NCBI RefSeq assembly: GCF_002151125.1
Contig: NZ_MDJZ01000015.1
Coordinates: forward strand, 248,001 to 312,000
From: Clavibacter michiganensis
GTDB lineage: Bacteria > Actinomycetota > Actinomycetes > Actinomycetales > Microbacteriaceae
Length of the DNA: 64,000 nt
Direction of reading: 5' to 3'
The position numbers were made by a program, and so were the translations under genes. This document shows positions 54,691 through 62,847 of this stretch, in pieces. Numbering within the stretch: the first letter of the stretch is position 1; every line of letters begins with the position of its first letter. A model generated the notes under the pieces. It was not told the DNA's origin, did not search any database, and saw only the letters and a list, made by a program, of their open reading frames with translations.

Positions 54691-55154
54691 GCGAGCGTCC
54701 GCCCGTAGCAGCGCGAGCCCTCGGAGTCGGCGTAGGCGCCGAAGCGGGGGATCTCCGCCCAGCCCTCGCGGGCGTAGAACCGCATCGCGTCGGGCTGCTC
54801 GGGTCCGGTCTCCAGCACCAGGTCGACCACGCCGAGACCGCGCGCCGTCTCCTCCAGGGCGCGGAGGAGCGCCGTCGCGACGCCCGTGCCACGGACGGCG
54901 GGCATCACGTACATGCGCTTCAGCTCGGCCCACGGCACGCCGTCGCGGTCGCCGAGCAGCCGGATCGCCCCGCAGCCGAGGGGAGCGCCCGACGCGTCGC
55001 GCGCCACGAGGAACGCGGCGACGTCGGCGGCGGTGGGCTTGGTGCCGGGCTCCGTGTCGCCGCCGTAGCGCAGGTCGAGCTCGGCGCGCTGGGCGGCGCG
55101 GAGGGCGACCGCCTCGTCGTCGTCCCACGCGACGGGGGAGATGGTGCAGTCCAT
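54687..55154 (-). CDS. GNAT family N-acetyltransferase
   Basis: A 155-residue GNAT enzyme with the acetyl-CoA motif A in LKRMYVMPAVRGTGVATALL (motif RGTGVA) and the motif B end AMRFYAREGWAEIPRFG. The acceptor is unknown. It is co-translated with the UbiA gene. The ATG has CAGGAT exactly six bases upstream. Confidence 0.9.
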   Translation of the reverse strand: MDCTISPVAWDDDEAVALRAAQRAELDLRYGGDTEPGTKPTAADVAAFLVARDASGAPLGCGAIRLLGDRDGVPWAELKRMYVMPAVRGTGVATALLRALEETARGLGVVDLVLETGPEQPDAMRFYAREGWAEIPRFGAYADSEGSRCYGRTLA

Positions 55155-55160
55155 GCCTCG

Positions 55161-55166
55161 ATCCTG
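55161..55166 (-). promoter_or_regulatory. Probable leaderless -10 of the acetyltransferase-ubiA pair
   Basis: CAGGAT on the minus strand, 6 bases before the ATG. Confidence 0.45.
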
Positions 55167-55198
55167 CCGCACGGGCGGGCGGCTCCCGACCGCTCCGA

Positions 55199-55204
55199 TA
55201 GCCT
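55199..55204 (+). promoter_or_regulatory. Probable leaderless -10 of the second acetyltransferase gene
   Basis: TAGCCT, then six bases, then ATG at 55211. Confidence 0.55.
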
Positions 55205-55210
55205 GCCCGG

Positions 55211-55759
55211 ATGAGGATCCGCCCCGCCGAGCCCCGCGACGTCGACGACCTGCTGCAGATCCGCAACGACGCGATCCTGCGCTCCACCGCCCTCTGGACG
55301 GAGGAGCCGGTCGACCGGGCCGAGCGCGAGGAGTGGTTCCGCACGACGACGGCGGCGGGTGACCCGATCCTCGTCGCCGAGGTCGACGGCGCGTTCGCGG
55401 GCTACGGCACGTACGGCCCGTGGCGTCGCATGTCCGGCTACCGCTTCTCCGTGGAGGACTCGGTCTACGTGCGCGACGACTTCCAGGGCCGGGGGGTCGG
55501 GCGCGCGCTCGTCGAGGCCCTCGTCGAGCACGCGCGGCAGGCCGGCAAGCGCGCGGTCTTCGCCGACATCGAGGCCGGCAACACGGGATCCATCCGCCTG
55601 CACGAGCGGCTCGGCTTCCGTCAGGTGGGCCTGCTGCCCGGCATCGGCTGGAAGTTCGGGCGGCCGCTCGACCTCGCGATCCTGCACCTGCCGCTGGTCG
55701 ACGACGCGGCGGGGGAGCAGCGCGCAGGCGACGCCGCGGAGGGCGACCACGCGAGCTGA
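55211..55759 (+). CDS. GNAT acetyltransferase, phosphinothricin-acetyltransferase-like
   Basis: A 182-residue acetyltransferase. MRIRPAEPRDVDDLLQIRNDAI, YRFSVEDSVYVRDDFQGRGVGRALV and HERLGFRQVGLLPGIGWKFGRPLD follow the pat/bar-type pattern, in which the GWKFGRWLD-like segment is diagnostic. Related enzymes acetylate phosphinothricin or methionine sulfoximine; the natural substrate here is not known. An acidic tail of about 15 residues is extra. Divergent from the other acetyltransferase gene. Confidence 0.88.
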   Translation: MRIRPAEPRDVDDLLQIRNDAILRSTALWTEEPVDRAEREEWFRTTTAAGDPILVAEVDGAFAGYGTYGPWRRMSGYRFSVEDSVYVRDDFQGRGVGRALVEALVEHARQAGKRAVFADIEAGNTGSIRLHERLGFRQVGLLPGIGWKFGRPLDLAILHLPLVDDAAGEQRAGDAAEGDHAS

Positions 55760-55777
55760 TCCGCGGGGCGGACGGTC

Positions 55778-55825
55778 GAGAGGCCCGGCACGGGGCGCGG
55801 GAACGCCACGGGTGCCGGGCCTCTC
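55778..55825 (+). terminator. Terminator after the acetyltransferase gene
   Basis: A 13-bp stem (GAGAGGCCCGGCA 55778-55790, complement 55813-55825) with a 22-base loop. Confidence 0.72.
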
Positions 55826-55885
55826 CGGGGTTCGCGGTCCTTCGGGGGACGGGCGATCTCCGTGGGTCCGGGAGCCGTCCCATCC

Positions 55886-56030
55886 GGGGGGGGGTGGACG
55901 GACGTGCTCGTCGGGTTGCGAGCGCGAGGCCCAAGGGGGGGGGGGGGGTAAGGGCCGCGCGCTCATCGACGACTCTAGCCGGGTCCTCATTTGTGAGGAC
56001 ACCCGGGGATGGCCCCAGAAGGAGGGGGGG
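55886..56030. repeat. Intergenic region with long G homopolymers
   Basis: The 306-base gap 55760-56065 holds no gene that I can support. It contains runs of 9 G (55886-55894), 14 G (55935-55948) and 7 G (56024-56030), and a small hairpin GTCCTCA-TTTG-TGAGGAC (55983-56000). Nothing else in the window has runs this long. The run lengths may be affected by sequencing error or be truly variable. Confidence 0.85.
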
Positions 56031-56065
56031 CGCCCACGGGAACGGGGTACGCGATGTCCGGCGGG

Positions 56066-56515
56066 TCAGTCCTGGGACTCGTCGAGCTCGCGTCCGCCGC
56101 CCGCGACCACGGCGTCGCGGAGCGCGTGGAACTGGTCGACCGTCAGGCCGTTGCGGAGGAGGTACGGCTCCACGCCGCCGCGGCCGGCCAGCGAGTGCAG
56201 CGCCTGGATGACGGGCGCGGGATCCCCGTCGACGGCGTGCTGCGCGGCGTCGCGGAGGTCGAACCCGCCGGCCACGAGCGCGAGGGCGGCGACGAGCGCG
56301 TCCGCGGTCGACGCGGTGCGGGCGTCGTAGGGCGCGGCGGGCGCGCCGGAGGCGAGGCGGTCGGCCGCCTCGGCGACGCGCTCGGTCAGGTGCGCGCCGT
56401 CCGCCACGAGGAGGGCGACGTAGGCGGACGCGGGCGCGCCGGCGGCCGGGGTCGTCGTCGTCGCGGATCCGCGGGTGCGGTCGGACGCCGGCGAGGCGGG
56501 GGCGGGTGAGGTCAT
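56066..56515 (-). CDS. Unknown Ala-rich protein
   Basis: A 149-residue protein with a disordered Ala/Thr/Pro N-terminus (1-30) followed by amphipathic helices: AYVALLVADGAHLTERVAEA, DALVAALALVAGGFDLRDAA and VEPYLLRNGLTVDQFHALRD. I recognise no family. No signal peptide, membrane helix or cysteines. The ATG lies 408 bases from the divergent cydA; no clear -10 was found for it. Composition and the well-formed C-terminal half support coding. Confidence 0.65.
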   Translation of the reverse strand: MTSPAPASPASDRTRGSATTTTPAAGAPASAYVALLVADGAHLTERVAEAADRLASGAPAAPYDARTASTADALVAALALVAGGFDLRDAAQHAVDGDPAPVIQALHSLAGRGGVEPYLLRNGLTVDQFHALRDAVVAGGGRELDESQD

Positions 56516-56747
56516 GGCGGCGGCCCTTCGGTCGACGTGCGCGGTGCGGGTGGGTGCGATGCCGGATCCGGGGGCCGACGACGGGATGCGGGGCCCGGGC
56601 GGGCGACGCGCGATGGCGCACCGGGTCGACGCCGATCCGGGTACGTCGTCCGACCATCGCCCGGCCGGGTGAACGCGGGGTGTCCCGCGTGCCGCCGGGC
56701 GGCGAACGCGACCCGGCCGGGATCCGCCGCGGGGCTCGCGGCGATCG

Positions 56748-56764
56748 TCTACAAGTCGTAGAAT
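56748..56764 (+). promoter_or_regulatory. cydA promoter -10 overlapped by an operator-like palindrome
   Basis: TCTAC-AAGTC-GTAGA (56748-56762) has perfect 5-base arms and overlaps the -10 TAGAAT (56759-56764). The arms resemble BlaI/CopY-type sites (TACA...TGTA cores), so a repressor of that type is one possibility. No good -35 is visible, suggesting an activator or alternative sigma factor. Confidence 0.5.
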
Positions 56765-56874
56765 CGTGCTGTCGCGATGGAGCCTCACCACCTGCACGAT
56801 CCGCCCTCCACAGGAAGCGCATCCGGTCGCCATGACACCGCACCCCGTTCCCGCCGACCCCGACCTCGCCGCCC

Positions 56875-56904
56875 GCCACCTCGGCCGCCGCCACCTCGGC
56901 CGCT
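56875..56904. repeat. 15-bp tandem repeat in the cydA leader
   Basis: GCCACCTCGGCCGCC (56875-56889) is followed by GCCACCTCGGCCGCT (56890-56904) and the start of a third copy, GCCA. Confidence 0.85.
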
Positions 56905-56923
56905 GCCAGAGCGGTCGCCCCGA

Positions 56924-58336
56924 GTGAACGACCTCCTCGACCCGCTCCTCCTCTCGCGCTGGCAGTTCGGACTCACGACCGTCTACCACTTCCTCTTCGT
57001 GCCGCTCACGATCGGCATGGCCTTCGTCTGCGCGCTCTACCAGACGGCGTGGGTGCGCACCGGCAAGCAGCACTACCTCCGGCTCACGCGGTTCTTCGGG
57101 AGGATCTTCCTCATCAACTTCGCGATGGGCACCGTCACCGGCATCGTGCAGGAGTTCCAGTTCGGCATGAACTGGTCCGAGTACTCCCGCTTCGTCGGCG
57201 ACGTGTTCGGCGCCCCGCTCGCGCTGGAGGGCCTGCTCGCGTTCTTCCTGGAGGCGTCGTTCATCGGCGTCTGGATCTTCGGATGGGACAAGCTCCCGAA
57301 GAAGGTGCACCTGGCGTCGATCTGGGTCGTGTCCGTCGCCTCGATCCTGTCGGCGTACTTCATCCTCGCGGCGAACGCGTTCATGCAGAACCCCGTGGGC
57401 TACCGCATCGACGAGGAGCGCGGGCGCGCCGAGCTCACCGACATCTGGGCGCTGCTGACGAACAAGGTCGCCCTCGCCGCCTTCCCGCACACGATCTTCG
57501 CGGCCTTCATGTGCGCGGCCGCCGTGATCATCTCGGTCGCCGCCTGGCACCTGTCGCGCAACCAGCACCTCGAGACGATGATGCCGGCCATGCGGTTCGG
57601 CATGTGGTTCATGGTCGTCTCCGGCGCCCTCACCATCCTGTCGGGCGACCAGCTCGGCCTCGCGATGGTGCAGACGCAGCCCATGAAGATGGCGGCCGCC
57701 GAGGCCCACTACGACACCTCGTCCGGCGCCGCCGCCTCGTTCTCCCTCTTCACCTGGGGCACGCCGGACGGGTCGAGCGAGCTGTTCTCCATCCGGATCC
57801 CGTACCTGCTCTCCTTCCTCTCCACGCACACGCTCGACGGCACGGTCGAGGGGATCAACGACCTGCAGGCGCAGTACGTGGCGAGCTACGGCCCCGGCGA
57901 CTACACGCCCACCATCTGGGTCACCTACTGGGCGTTCCGCTGGATGATCGGCTTCGGCATGGCCGCCATCGGCATCGCGGTCGCGGGCCTCTGGCTCACG
58001 CGCGGCGGCCGTCGCATCACGAAGCCGTGGATGTGGAAGGTCGCCATCTGGGCGGCCCCGCTGCCGCTGCTCGCGATGACGGTCGGCTGGATCTTCACGG
58101 AGATGGGCCGCCAGCCGTGGATCGTGTTCAGCCTCCTGCAGACGTCGTCCGCGGTGTCGCCGAACGTCACGGGGATCCAGGTGCTGCTCTCGCTCGTCGC
58201 GTTCACGCTCGTCTACGGGTCGCTCGCGGTGGTGGAGTTCCGCCTCATCCTGAAGGCCGCGCAGAAGGGCCCGGAGGACGAGCAGGAGCCGGACCCGGTC
58301 ACGGGCGAGGTCGTCCGGGAAGCGAGCGTGTACTGA
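56924..58336 (+). CDS. cydA: Cytochrome bd ubiquinol/menaquinol oxidase subunit I
   Basis: A 470-residue membrane subunit that binds three haems and oxidises quinol. SRWQFGLTTVYHFLFVPLTIG holds the axial His of haem b595; FGMNWSEYSRFVGDVFGAPL and MGRQPWIVF (the GRQPW signature) are present. The short Q-loop form fits its length. GTG 56924 gives the conserved N-terminus, but no Shine-Dalgarno is visible there; ATG 56777 is in frame and would add 49 Pro/Arg-rich residues. The stop overlaps cydB (TGATG). High-affinity terminal oxidase for low oxygen or NO stress. Confidence 0.95.
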   Translation: MNDLLDPLLLSRWQFGLTTVYHFLFVPLTIGMAFVCALYQTAWVRTGKQHYLRLTRFFGRIFLINFAMGTVTGIVQEFQFGMNWSEYSRFVGDVFGAPLALEGLLAFFLEASFIGVWIFGWDKLPKKVHLASIWVVSVASILSAYFILAANAFMQNPVGYRIDEERGRAELTDIWALLTNKVALAAFPHTIFAAFMCAAAVIISVAAWHLSRNQHLETMMPAMRFGMWFMVVSGALTILSGDQLGLAMVQTQPMKMAAAEAHYDTSSGAAASFSLFTWGTPDGSSELFSIRIPYLLSFLSTHTLDGTVEGINDLQAQYVASYGPGDYTPTIWVTYWAFRWMIGFGMAAIGIAVAGLWLTRGGRRITKPWMWKVAIWAAPLPLLAMTVGWIFTEMGRQPWIVFSLLQTSSAVSPNVTGIQVLLSLVAFTLVYGSLAVVEFRLILKAAQKGPEDEQEPDPVTGEVVREASVY

Positions 58337-59340
58337 TGGACCTCACGCTCATCTGGTTCGGCGTCATCGCCTTCCTCTTCGTCGGCTACTTCGTGCTCGA
58401 CGGCTTCGACTTCGGCGTGGGCATGAGCCTGCCGTTCCTCGCCAAGGACGACACCGACCGCCGCGTGCTCATCAACACCATCGGCCCTGTGTGGGACCTC
58501 AACGAGACCTGGCTCATCGTCGCGGGCGCCGCCCTCTTCGCGGCGTTCCCCGAGTGGTACGCGACCATGTTCAGCGGGTTCTACCTGCTGCTGCTCGCGA
58601 TCCTCATCACGCTGATCCTCCGCGGCGTCTCGTTCGAGTACCGGCACCAGGGGGCCTCGGACCGGTGGCGCGGCTGGTTCGACGCGATGATCGTCGTGGG
58701 CTCCGTCGTCCCGTCGTTCCTCTGGGGCGTCGTGTTCGCGAACGTCGTGCGCGGGGTGCCGATGTCGGCGGACCACGACTACACGGGATCCACGCTCGAC
58801 CTGCTGAACCCGTACGCGCTCCTCGGCGGCCTCACGACGCTGTCGCTGTTCCTCGTCAACGGGCTGCAGTTCGCGGCGCTCAAGACCGACGGGCCGATCC
58901 GGGCCCGCGCCCGCCTGCTCTCGATGCGCGTCGGGGCCGTGACGATCGTGATCGCGGCGTCCTTCCTCGTGTGGACGACGCTCGCGCACGGCTCGGCGCT
59001 GTCGGGTCTCGTCTCCGCCCTCGCGGCGGTCGCCCTCGTCGGCTCCTACCTCGCGAACGTGCGCGGTCGCGAGCGCTGGGCGTTCGGGCTGCTCGCGGCG
59101 ACCATCGCGCTCGCCGTCGCGAGCCTGTTCACGGCCCTGCACCCGTACGTGATGCCCGCGTCGAACGACCCCGCGAACGGCCTCACGCTGGAGAACGCGT
59201 CGTCGTCGCCGTACACGCTCACGATCATGACGTGGGCCGCGGGCTTCGCGCTGCCGCTGATCCTCGCCTACCAGGCGTGGACGTACTGGGTGTTCCGGAA
59301 GCGCATCACGCGCGCCGTCATCGCCCAGGCCGCGCACTAG
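58336..59340 (+). CDS. cydB: Cytochrome bd oxidase subunit II
   Basis: A 334-residue membrane partner of CydA with about eight helices. GYFVLDGFDFGVGMSLPFL, GPVWDLNETWLIVAGAALFAA and EYRHQ are the family signatures, and the His/Asp/Glu residues of the first helix line a proton path. ATG overlaps the cydA stop. cydD starts 7 bases after its stop. Confidence 0.96.
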   Translation: MDLTLIWFGVIAFLFVGYFVLDGFDFGVGMSLPFLAKDDTDRRVLINTIGPVWDLNETWLIVAGAALFAAFPEWYATMFSGFYLLLLAILITLILRGVSFEYRHQGASDRWRGWFDAMIVVGSVVPSFLWGVVFANVVRGVPMSADHDYTGSTLDLLNPYALLGGLTTLSLFLVNGLQFAALKTDGPIRARARLLSMRVGAVTIVIAASFLVWTTLAHGSALSGLVSALAAVALVGSYLANVRGRERWAFGLLAATIALAVASLFTALHPYVMPASNDPANGLTLENASSSPYTLTIMTWAAGFALPLILAYQAWTYWVFRKRITRAVIAQAAH

Positions 59341-59347
59341 GGGCGCC

Positions 59348-61147
59348 GTGAAGCCCCTGGATCCGCGGCTGCTGCGGCACTCCGCGTCCGCCCGCGCGAT
59401 GCTCGCCGTGGGCGCCGTGGTCGGCGTCGTGCAGACGGTCGCGCTCGTCGCCTTCTGCTGGTCCCTCACGCAGCTCGTCGTGCGCGCGATCGGCGGGGCC
59501 GACCCGGCGGAGCTCGGGCCCGTGCTCGCGCTCGCCGTCGGGTCCGCGGTCGTCCGCGGCGCGTCCGCCTGGCTGCTCGACGTGGTCGGCGCGCGCGGCG
59601 CCGCGCAGGTCACGGCGGAGCTTCGCCGTCGAGCGCTCCGGGCGATCGCCGACCTCGGGCCCGCGTGGACGGCCGGTCGCAGCCGCGGGCGGCTCGCGAC
59701 GATCGTGGGCCCCGGCCTCGACGCACTCGACCCGTACTTCGCGCGCTACGTGCCTCAGCTGATCCTCACGGCGCTCGCCACCCCGATCGTGGTGGCGGTG
59801 CTCCTCGTCGCCGACCCGCTCACGGGCGTGACCGTCCTCGCGACGCTGCCCGTGATCCCCGTCTTCATGGTGCTCGTCGGCTGGGCGACGCAGGAGGTGC
59901 AGCGGCGGCAGTGGTCGCGCCTCACGGAGCTCGCGTCGGGCTTCCTCGACGTGGTCGACGGCCTGTCGACGCTCCTGGTGTTCGGGCGCGCCCGGCGGCA
60001 GACGGCCAGGATCCGCCGCGTCACCGAGGAGTACCGCGTCGAGACCATGCGCGTCCTCCGGATCTCCTTCCTCTCGGGCTTCGTGCTGGAGCTCGCCGCG
60101 TCGCTGTCGGTCGCGCTCGTGGCCGTGTCGGTGGGCGTGCGGCTCATCGGCGGGCAGCTCGACCTCGAGGTCGGCCTGTTCGTGCTGCTGCTCGCACCCG
60201 AGGCGTTCCTGCCCATCCGCCAGGTGGGCGTGCAGTTCCACGCGGCCGCCGAGGGGGTCGCCGCCTCCGACGACGTGCTCGGCATCCTCGAGGGGGAGCG
60301 GGCGAGCCGCGCCACGCGCACCGTCCGGGGAGCGACGGCGGCGGCAGCCGGCGATGCGGCGGACGGGCCGGATGGCGGCGCGGCGGACGGGCGGGCGGAT
60401 CCGGCGGGCGACGCGCTCGTCATCCGCGACCTCGCCGTCACGCGCGGCGACCGCCCCGTGCTGGCCGGCCTCTCGGCGCGGTTCCCGCGCGGACGCGTCA
60501 CGGCCGTCACGGGCCCGAGCGGCGTCGGCAAGACGTCGCTCATGGCGGCGCTCCTCGGGCAGCTGCCCGCGCACGGCGCCGTCGGCTGGGTCGGGGACGG
60601 CGCCGCCGCGTCCGTGCCGCGCCCCCCGCTCACGACCGAGATCGCGTGGGCGGGACAGCGGCCGGGGCTGGTCGCGGGCACCGTGCGCGAGAACGTGGCG
60701 CTCGGCGTCGCGGATCCCGACGAGGCGCTCATCCGGCGGGCCCTCGCGCTCGCCGCGGCCGACGGGATCGACCCCGACCTCGTGCTCGGCGTCGGCGGGC
60801 AGGGGCTCTCCGGCGGGCAGGCGCAGCGGGTCGCCGTCGCGCGCGCCGTGCACCGCGCGCTCGCGCTCGACTGCCCGCTCGTGCTGCTCGACGAGCCGAG
60901 CTCGGCGCTCGACGCGGCGTCGGAGGATCGGCTCGCCGCGGGGATCCGCGCGCTCGCCGACCAGGGGAGGGCGGTCGTGGTCGTCACCCACCGCGGCGCC
61001 CTGGTGCGCGCCGCCGACGCGGAGCTCCGACTGGGCGGCGGATCCGGCCACGCCTCCGCGGGCGCCGGGTCGCCCGGCGCCGCTGCCGGCGCCGCTGCCG
61101 CGCGCATCGTCCCCGCGCCCGCCTGGCACGCGCAGGTGGCGCCGTGA
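59348..61147 (+). CDS. cydD: Thiol reductant ABC exporter subunit CydD
   Basis: A 599-residue half-transporter: six-helix membrane domain (1-310) then an ATPase with Walker A GPSGVGKTS near 390, signature LSGGQAQRVAVAR near 488 and Walker B VLLDEPSSALD. With CydC it exports glutathione/cysteine-type thiols and is needed to assemble cytochrome bd. An Ala/Gly/Asp-rich linker (about 325-355) and an Ala-rich tail are unusual but compatible. GTG start; the stop overlaps cydC (GTGA). Confidence 0.94.
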   Translation: MKPLDPRLLRHSASARAMLAVGAVVGVVQTVALVAFCWSLTQLVVRAIGGADPAELGPVLALAVGSAVVRGASAWLLDVVGARGAAQVTAELRRRALRAIADLGPAWTAGRSRGRLATIVGPGLDALDPYFARYVPQLILTALATPIVVAVLLVADPLTGVTVLATLPVIPVFMVLVGWATQEVQRRQWSRLTELASGFLDVVDGLSTLLVFGRARRQTARIRRVTEEYRVETMRVLRISFLSGFVLELAASLSVALVAVSVGVRLIGGQLDLEVGLFVLLLAPEAFLPIRQVGVQFHAAAEGVAASDDVLGILEGERASRATRTVRGATAAAAGDAADGPDGGAADGRADPAGDALVIRDLAVTRGDRPVLAGLSARFPRGRVTAVTGPSGVGKTSLMAALLGQLPAHGAVGWVGDGAAASVPRPPLTTEIAWAGQRPGLVAGTVRENVALGVADPDEALIRRALALAAADGIDPDLVLGVGGQGLSGGQAQRVAVARAVHRALALDCPLVLLDEPSSALDAASEDRLAAGIRALADQGRAVVVVTHRGALVRAADAELRLGGGSGHASAGAGSPGAAAGAAAARIVPAPAWHAQVAP

Positions 61148-62811
61148 ACCGCGACGACGTCCTCCGGCTCGCGCAGCCACCCGTGCGCCGCGCGCTGCCC
61201 GGGCTCCTCGCGGGGCTCGCGAGCGCGGTCGGCGCGGTGGCGCTCCTCGCGACGTCGGCCTGGCTCATCACGCGGGCGTCCGAGCAGCCGCCCATCCTCT
61301 TCCTCGGCATGGCGATCGTCGGCGTCCGGGCGTTCGCGCTCGGGCGCGCCGCGTTCCGCTACGTCGAGCGCATCACGAACCACGACGCGGCCTTCCGCGC
61401 GCTGGCGACCCTGCGCGTGGGCGTGTTCGAGCGGATCCTCCCGTTCGCGCCCGCCGGCCTCCGCGACACGCGCCGCGGCGACCTCCTCACCCGGCTCGTC
61501 GGCGACGTCGACCGCCTCCAGGACCTCCCGCTGCGCGTCGTGCAGCCGCTCGCGGTCTCGGTGCTCGTGCAGGCGGCGAGCATCGCGGTCGTGTGGGCGG
61601 TGCTGCCGGCAGCGGGAATGGCGCTCCTCGTCGTGCTCGCGGCCTCGCTCGCCGTCGGCGTCGGCGCCACCACGGCGCTCGCCGGGCGCGCCGAGACGCG
61701 GATCGCGCCGCTGCGCGCCCGGCTGCAGGACCTCGTGCTCGACCTCGTCGGCGGGCTCGACGTGCTGACCGCGTTCGGGGCGGTGGACGCGCGCCTCGCC
61801 GCGATCGACCGGGCGGCCGACGACCTCCGGCGCGCGGAGCTCCGGAGCGCCGCCGCGGCGGGCGTCACGACGGGCGTGGTGCTCGCGGGCACGGGCGCGG
61901 TCGCCGCCTGGACCGTGCTGCAGGGCGTGCCGGGCCTCGCGTCCGGGACGCTGGATCCCGCCTGGCTCGCGCTGGCCGCGCTCGTCCCGCTCGCGCTCGT
62001 CGAGCAGGCGGCGGCCGTGCCGCTCGCGGTGCAGGCGTGGCGGCGCGTGCGCACGAGCGCGGAGCGCGTGGCGGGGGTCGTCCCGGAGACGGTGCCGGGG
62101 GAGATCCCGCGGGAGCAGGTCGGATCCGCAGCGGACGCCGTCCCCCTCGTTCCCGCCTCGGGCACGACGCTCGAGGTCCGCGGCCTCGTCACGCGCTGGC
62201 CGGGCGCCGGGCGCGACGCCCTCGCGCCGGTGTCGCTCGTGGTGCGGCCGGGGGAGACGGTCGTCGTGCGCGGCCCGAGCGGATCCGGGAAGTCGTCGCT
62301 CGCCGCGGCCCTCGTCCGGTTCCTCGAGTCGCGCGGCGCCTTCGAGCTCGACGGCCGGGACGCCCGGGCGATGGCCCCGTCGGCCGTGCGGCGGATCGTC
62401 GGCCTGTGCGAGCAAGCGCCGCACCTCTTCGACGCGAGCATCCGGCAGAACCTGCTCTTCGCGCGGGAGGACGCGACCGACGACGAGCTCGTCGCCGTGC
62501 TCGCGCGCGTGGGCCTCGCGGGGTGGACGAGCGAGCGCGGCGGCCTCGACGCGCGCGTCGGCGACCGCGGCGGGCTCGTCTCGGGCGGCCAGGCGCAGCG
62601 CATCGCCCTCGCCCGGGCGTTGCTCGCCGACTTCCCGGTGCTCGTCCTCGACGAGCCGACGGCCGACGTGGACCCCGACCGCGCTCGTGCCGTGCTGCGC
62701 GACGTCCTCACCGCCGCCCGGGACCGCGGCCGCGGCGTGCTGCTGCTCACGCACACGGACGTGCCGGAGGACCTCGTCGACCGGACGGTGACGCTCGCGC
62801 CCACCGCGTGA
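61144..62811 (+). CDS. cydC: Thiol reductant ABC exporter subunit CydC
   Basis: A 555-residue half-transporter, partner of CydD. The membrane domain has ATSAWLITRASEQPPILFL, a CydC hallmark, and RYVERITNHDAAFRAL. The ATPase has Walker A GPSGSGKSS near 378, signature VSGGQAQRIALAR and Walker B VLVLDEPTADVDPD. It completes a cydABDC operon, the actinobacterial arrangement. GTG start overlaps cydD. Confidence 0.94.
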   Translation: MNRDDVLRLAQPPVRRALPGLLAGLASAVGAVALLATSAWLITRASEQPPILFLGMAIVGVRAFALGRAAFRYVERITNHDAAFRALATLRVGVFERILPFAPAGLRDTRRGDLLTRLVGDVDRLQDLPLRVVQPLAVSVLVQAASIAVVWAVLPAAGMALLVVLAASLAVGVGATTALAGRAETRIAPLRARLQDLVLDLVGGLDVLTAFGAVDARLAAIDRAADDLRRAELRSAAAAGVTTGVVLAGTGAVAAWTVLQGVPGLASGTLDPAWLALAALVPLALVEQAAAVPLAVQAWRRVRTSAERVAGVVPETVPGEIPREQVGSAADAVPLVPASGTTLEVRGLVTRWPGAGRDALAPVSLVVRPGETVVVRGPSGSGKSSLAAALVRFLESRGAFELDGRDARAMAPSAVRRIVGLCEQAPHLFDASIRQNLLFAREDATDDELVAVLARVGLAGWTSERGGLDARVGDRGGLVSGGQAQRIALARALLADFPVLVLDEPTADVDPDRARAVLRDVLTAARDRGRGVLLLTHTDVPEDLVDRTVTLAPTA

Positions 62812-62847
62812 TCCGGGCGCGCGGGTGAGCGCGTCCGGGATCGGTGG

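Larger units (their letters stand above)
56516..56923 (+). other. Divergent control region of cydA and the unknown gene
   Basis: A 408-base gap. It holds the probable cyd promoter and palindrome at 56748-56764, a 15-bp tandem repeat at 56875-56904, and an open frame from ATG 56777 that runs in frame into cydA. The segment 56516-56740 is GC-rich with several short inverted repeats but no structure that I can name. Confidence 0.5.
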
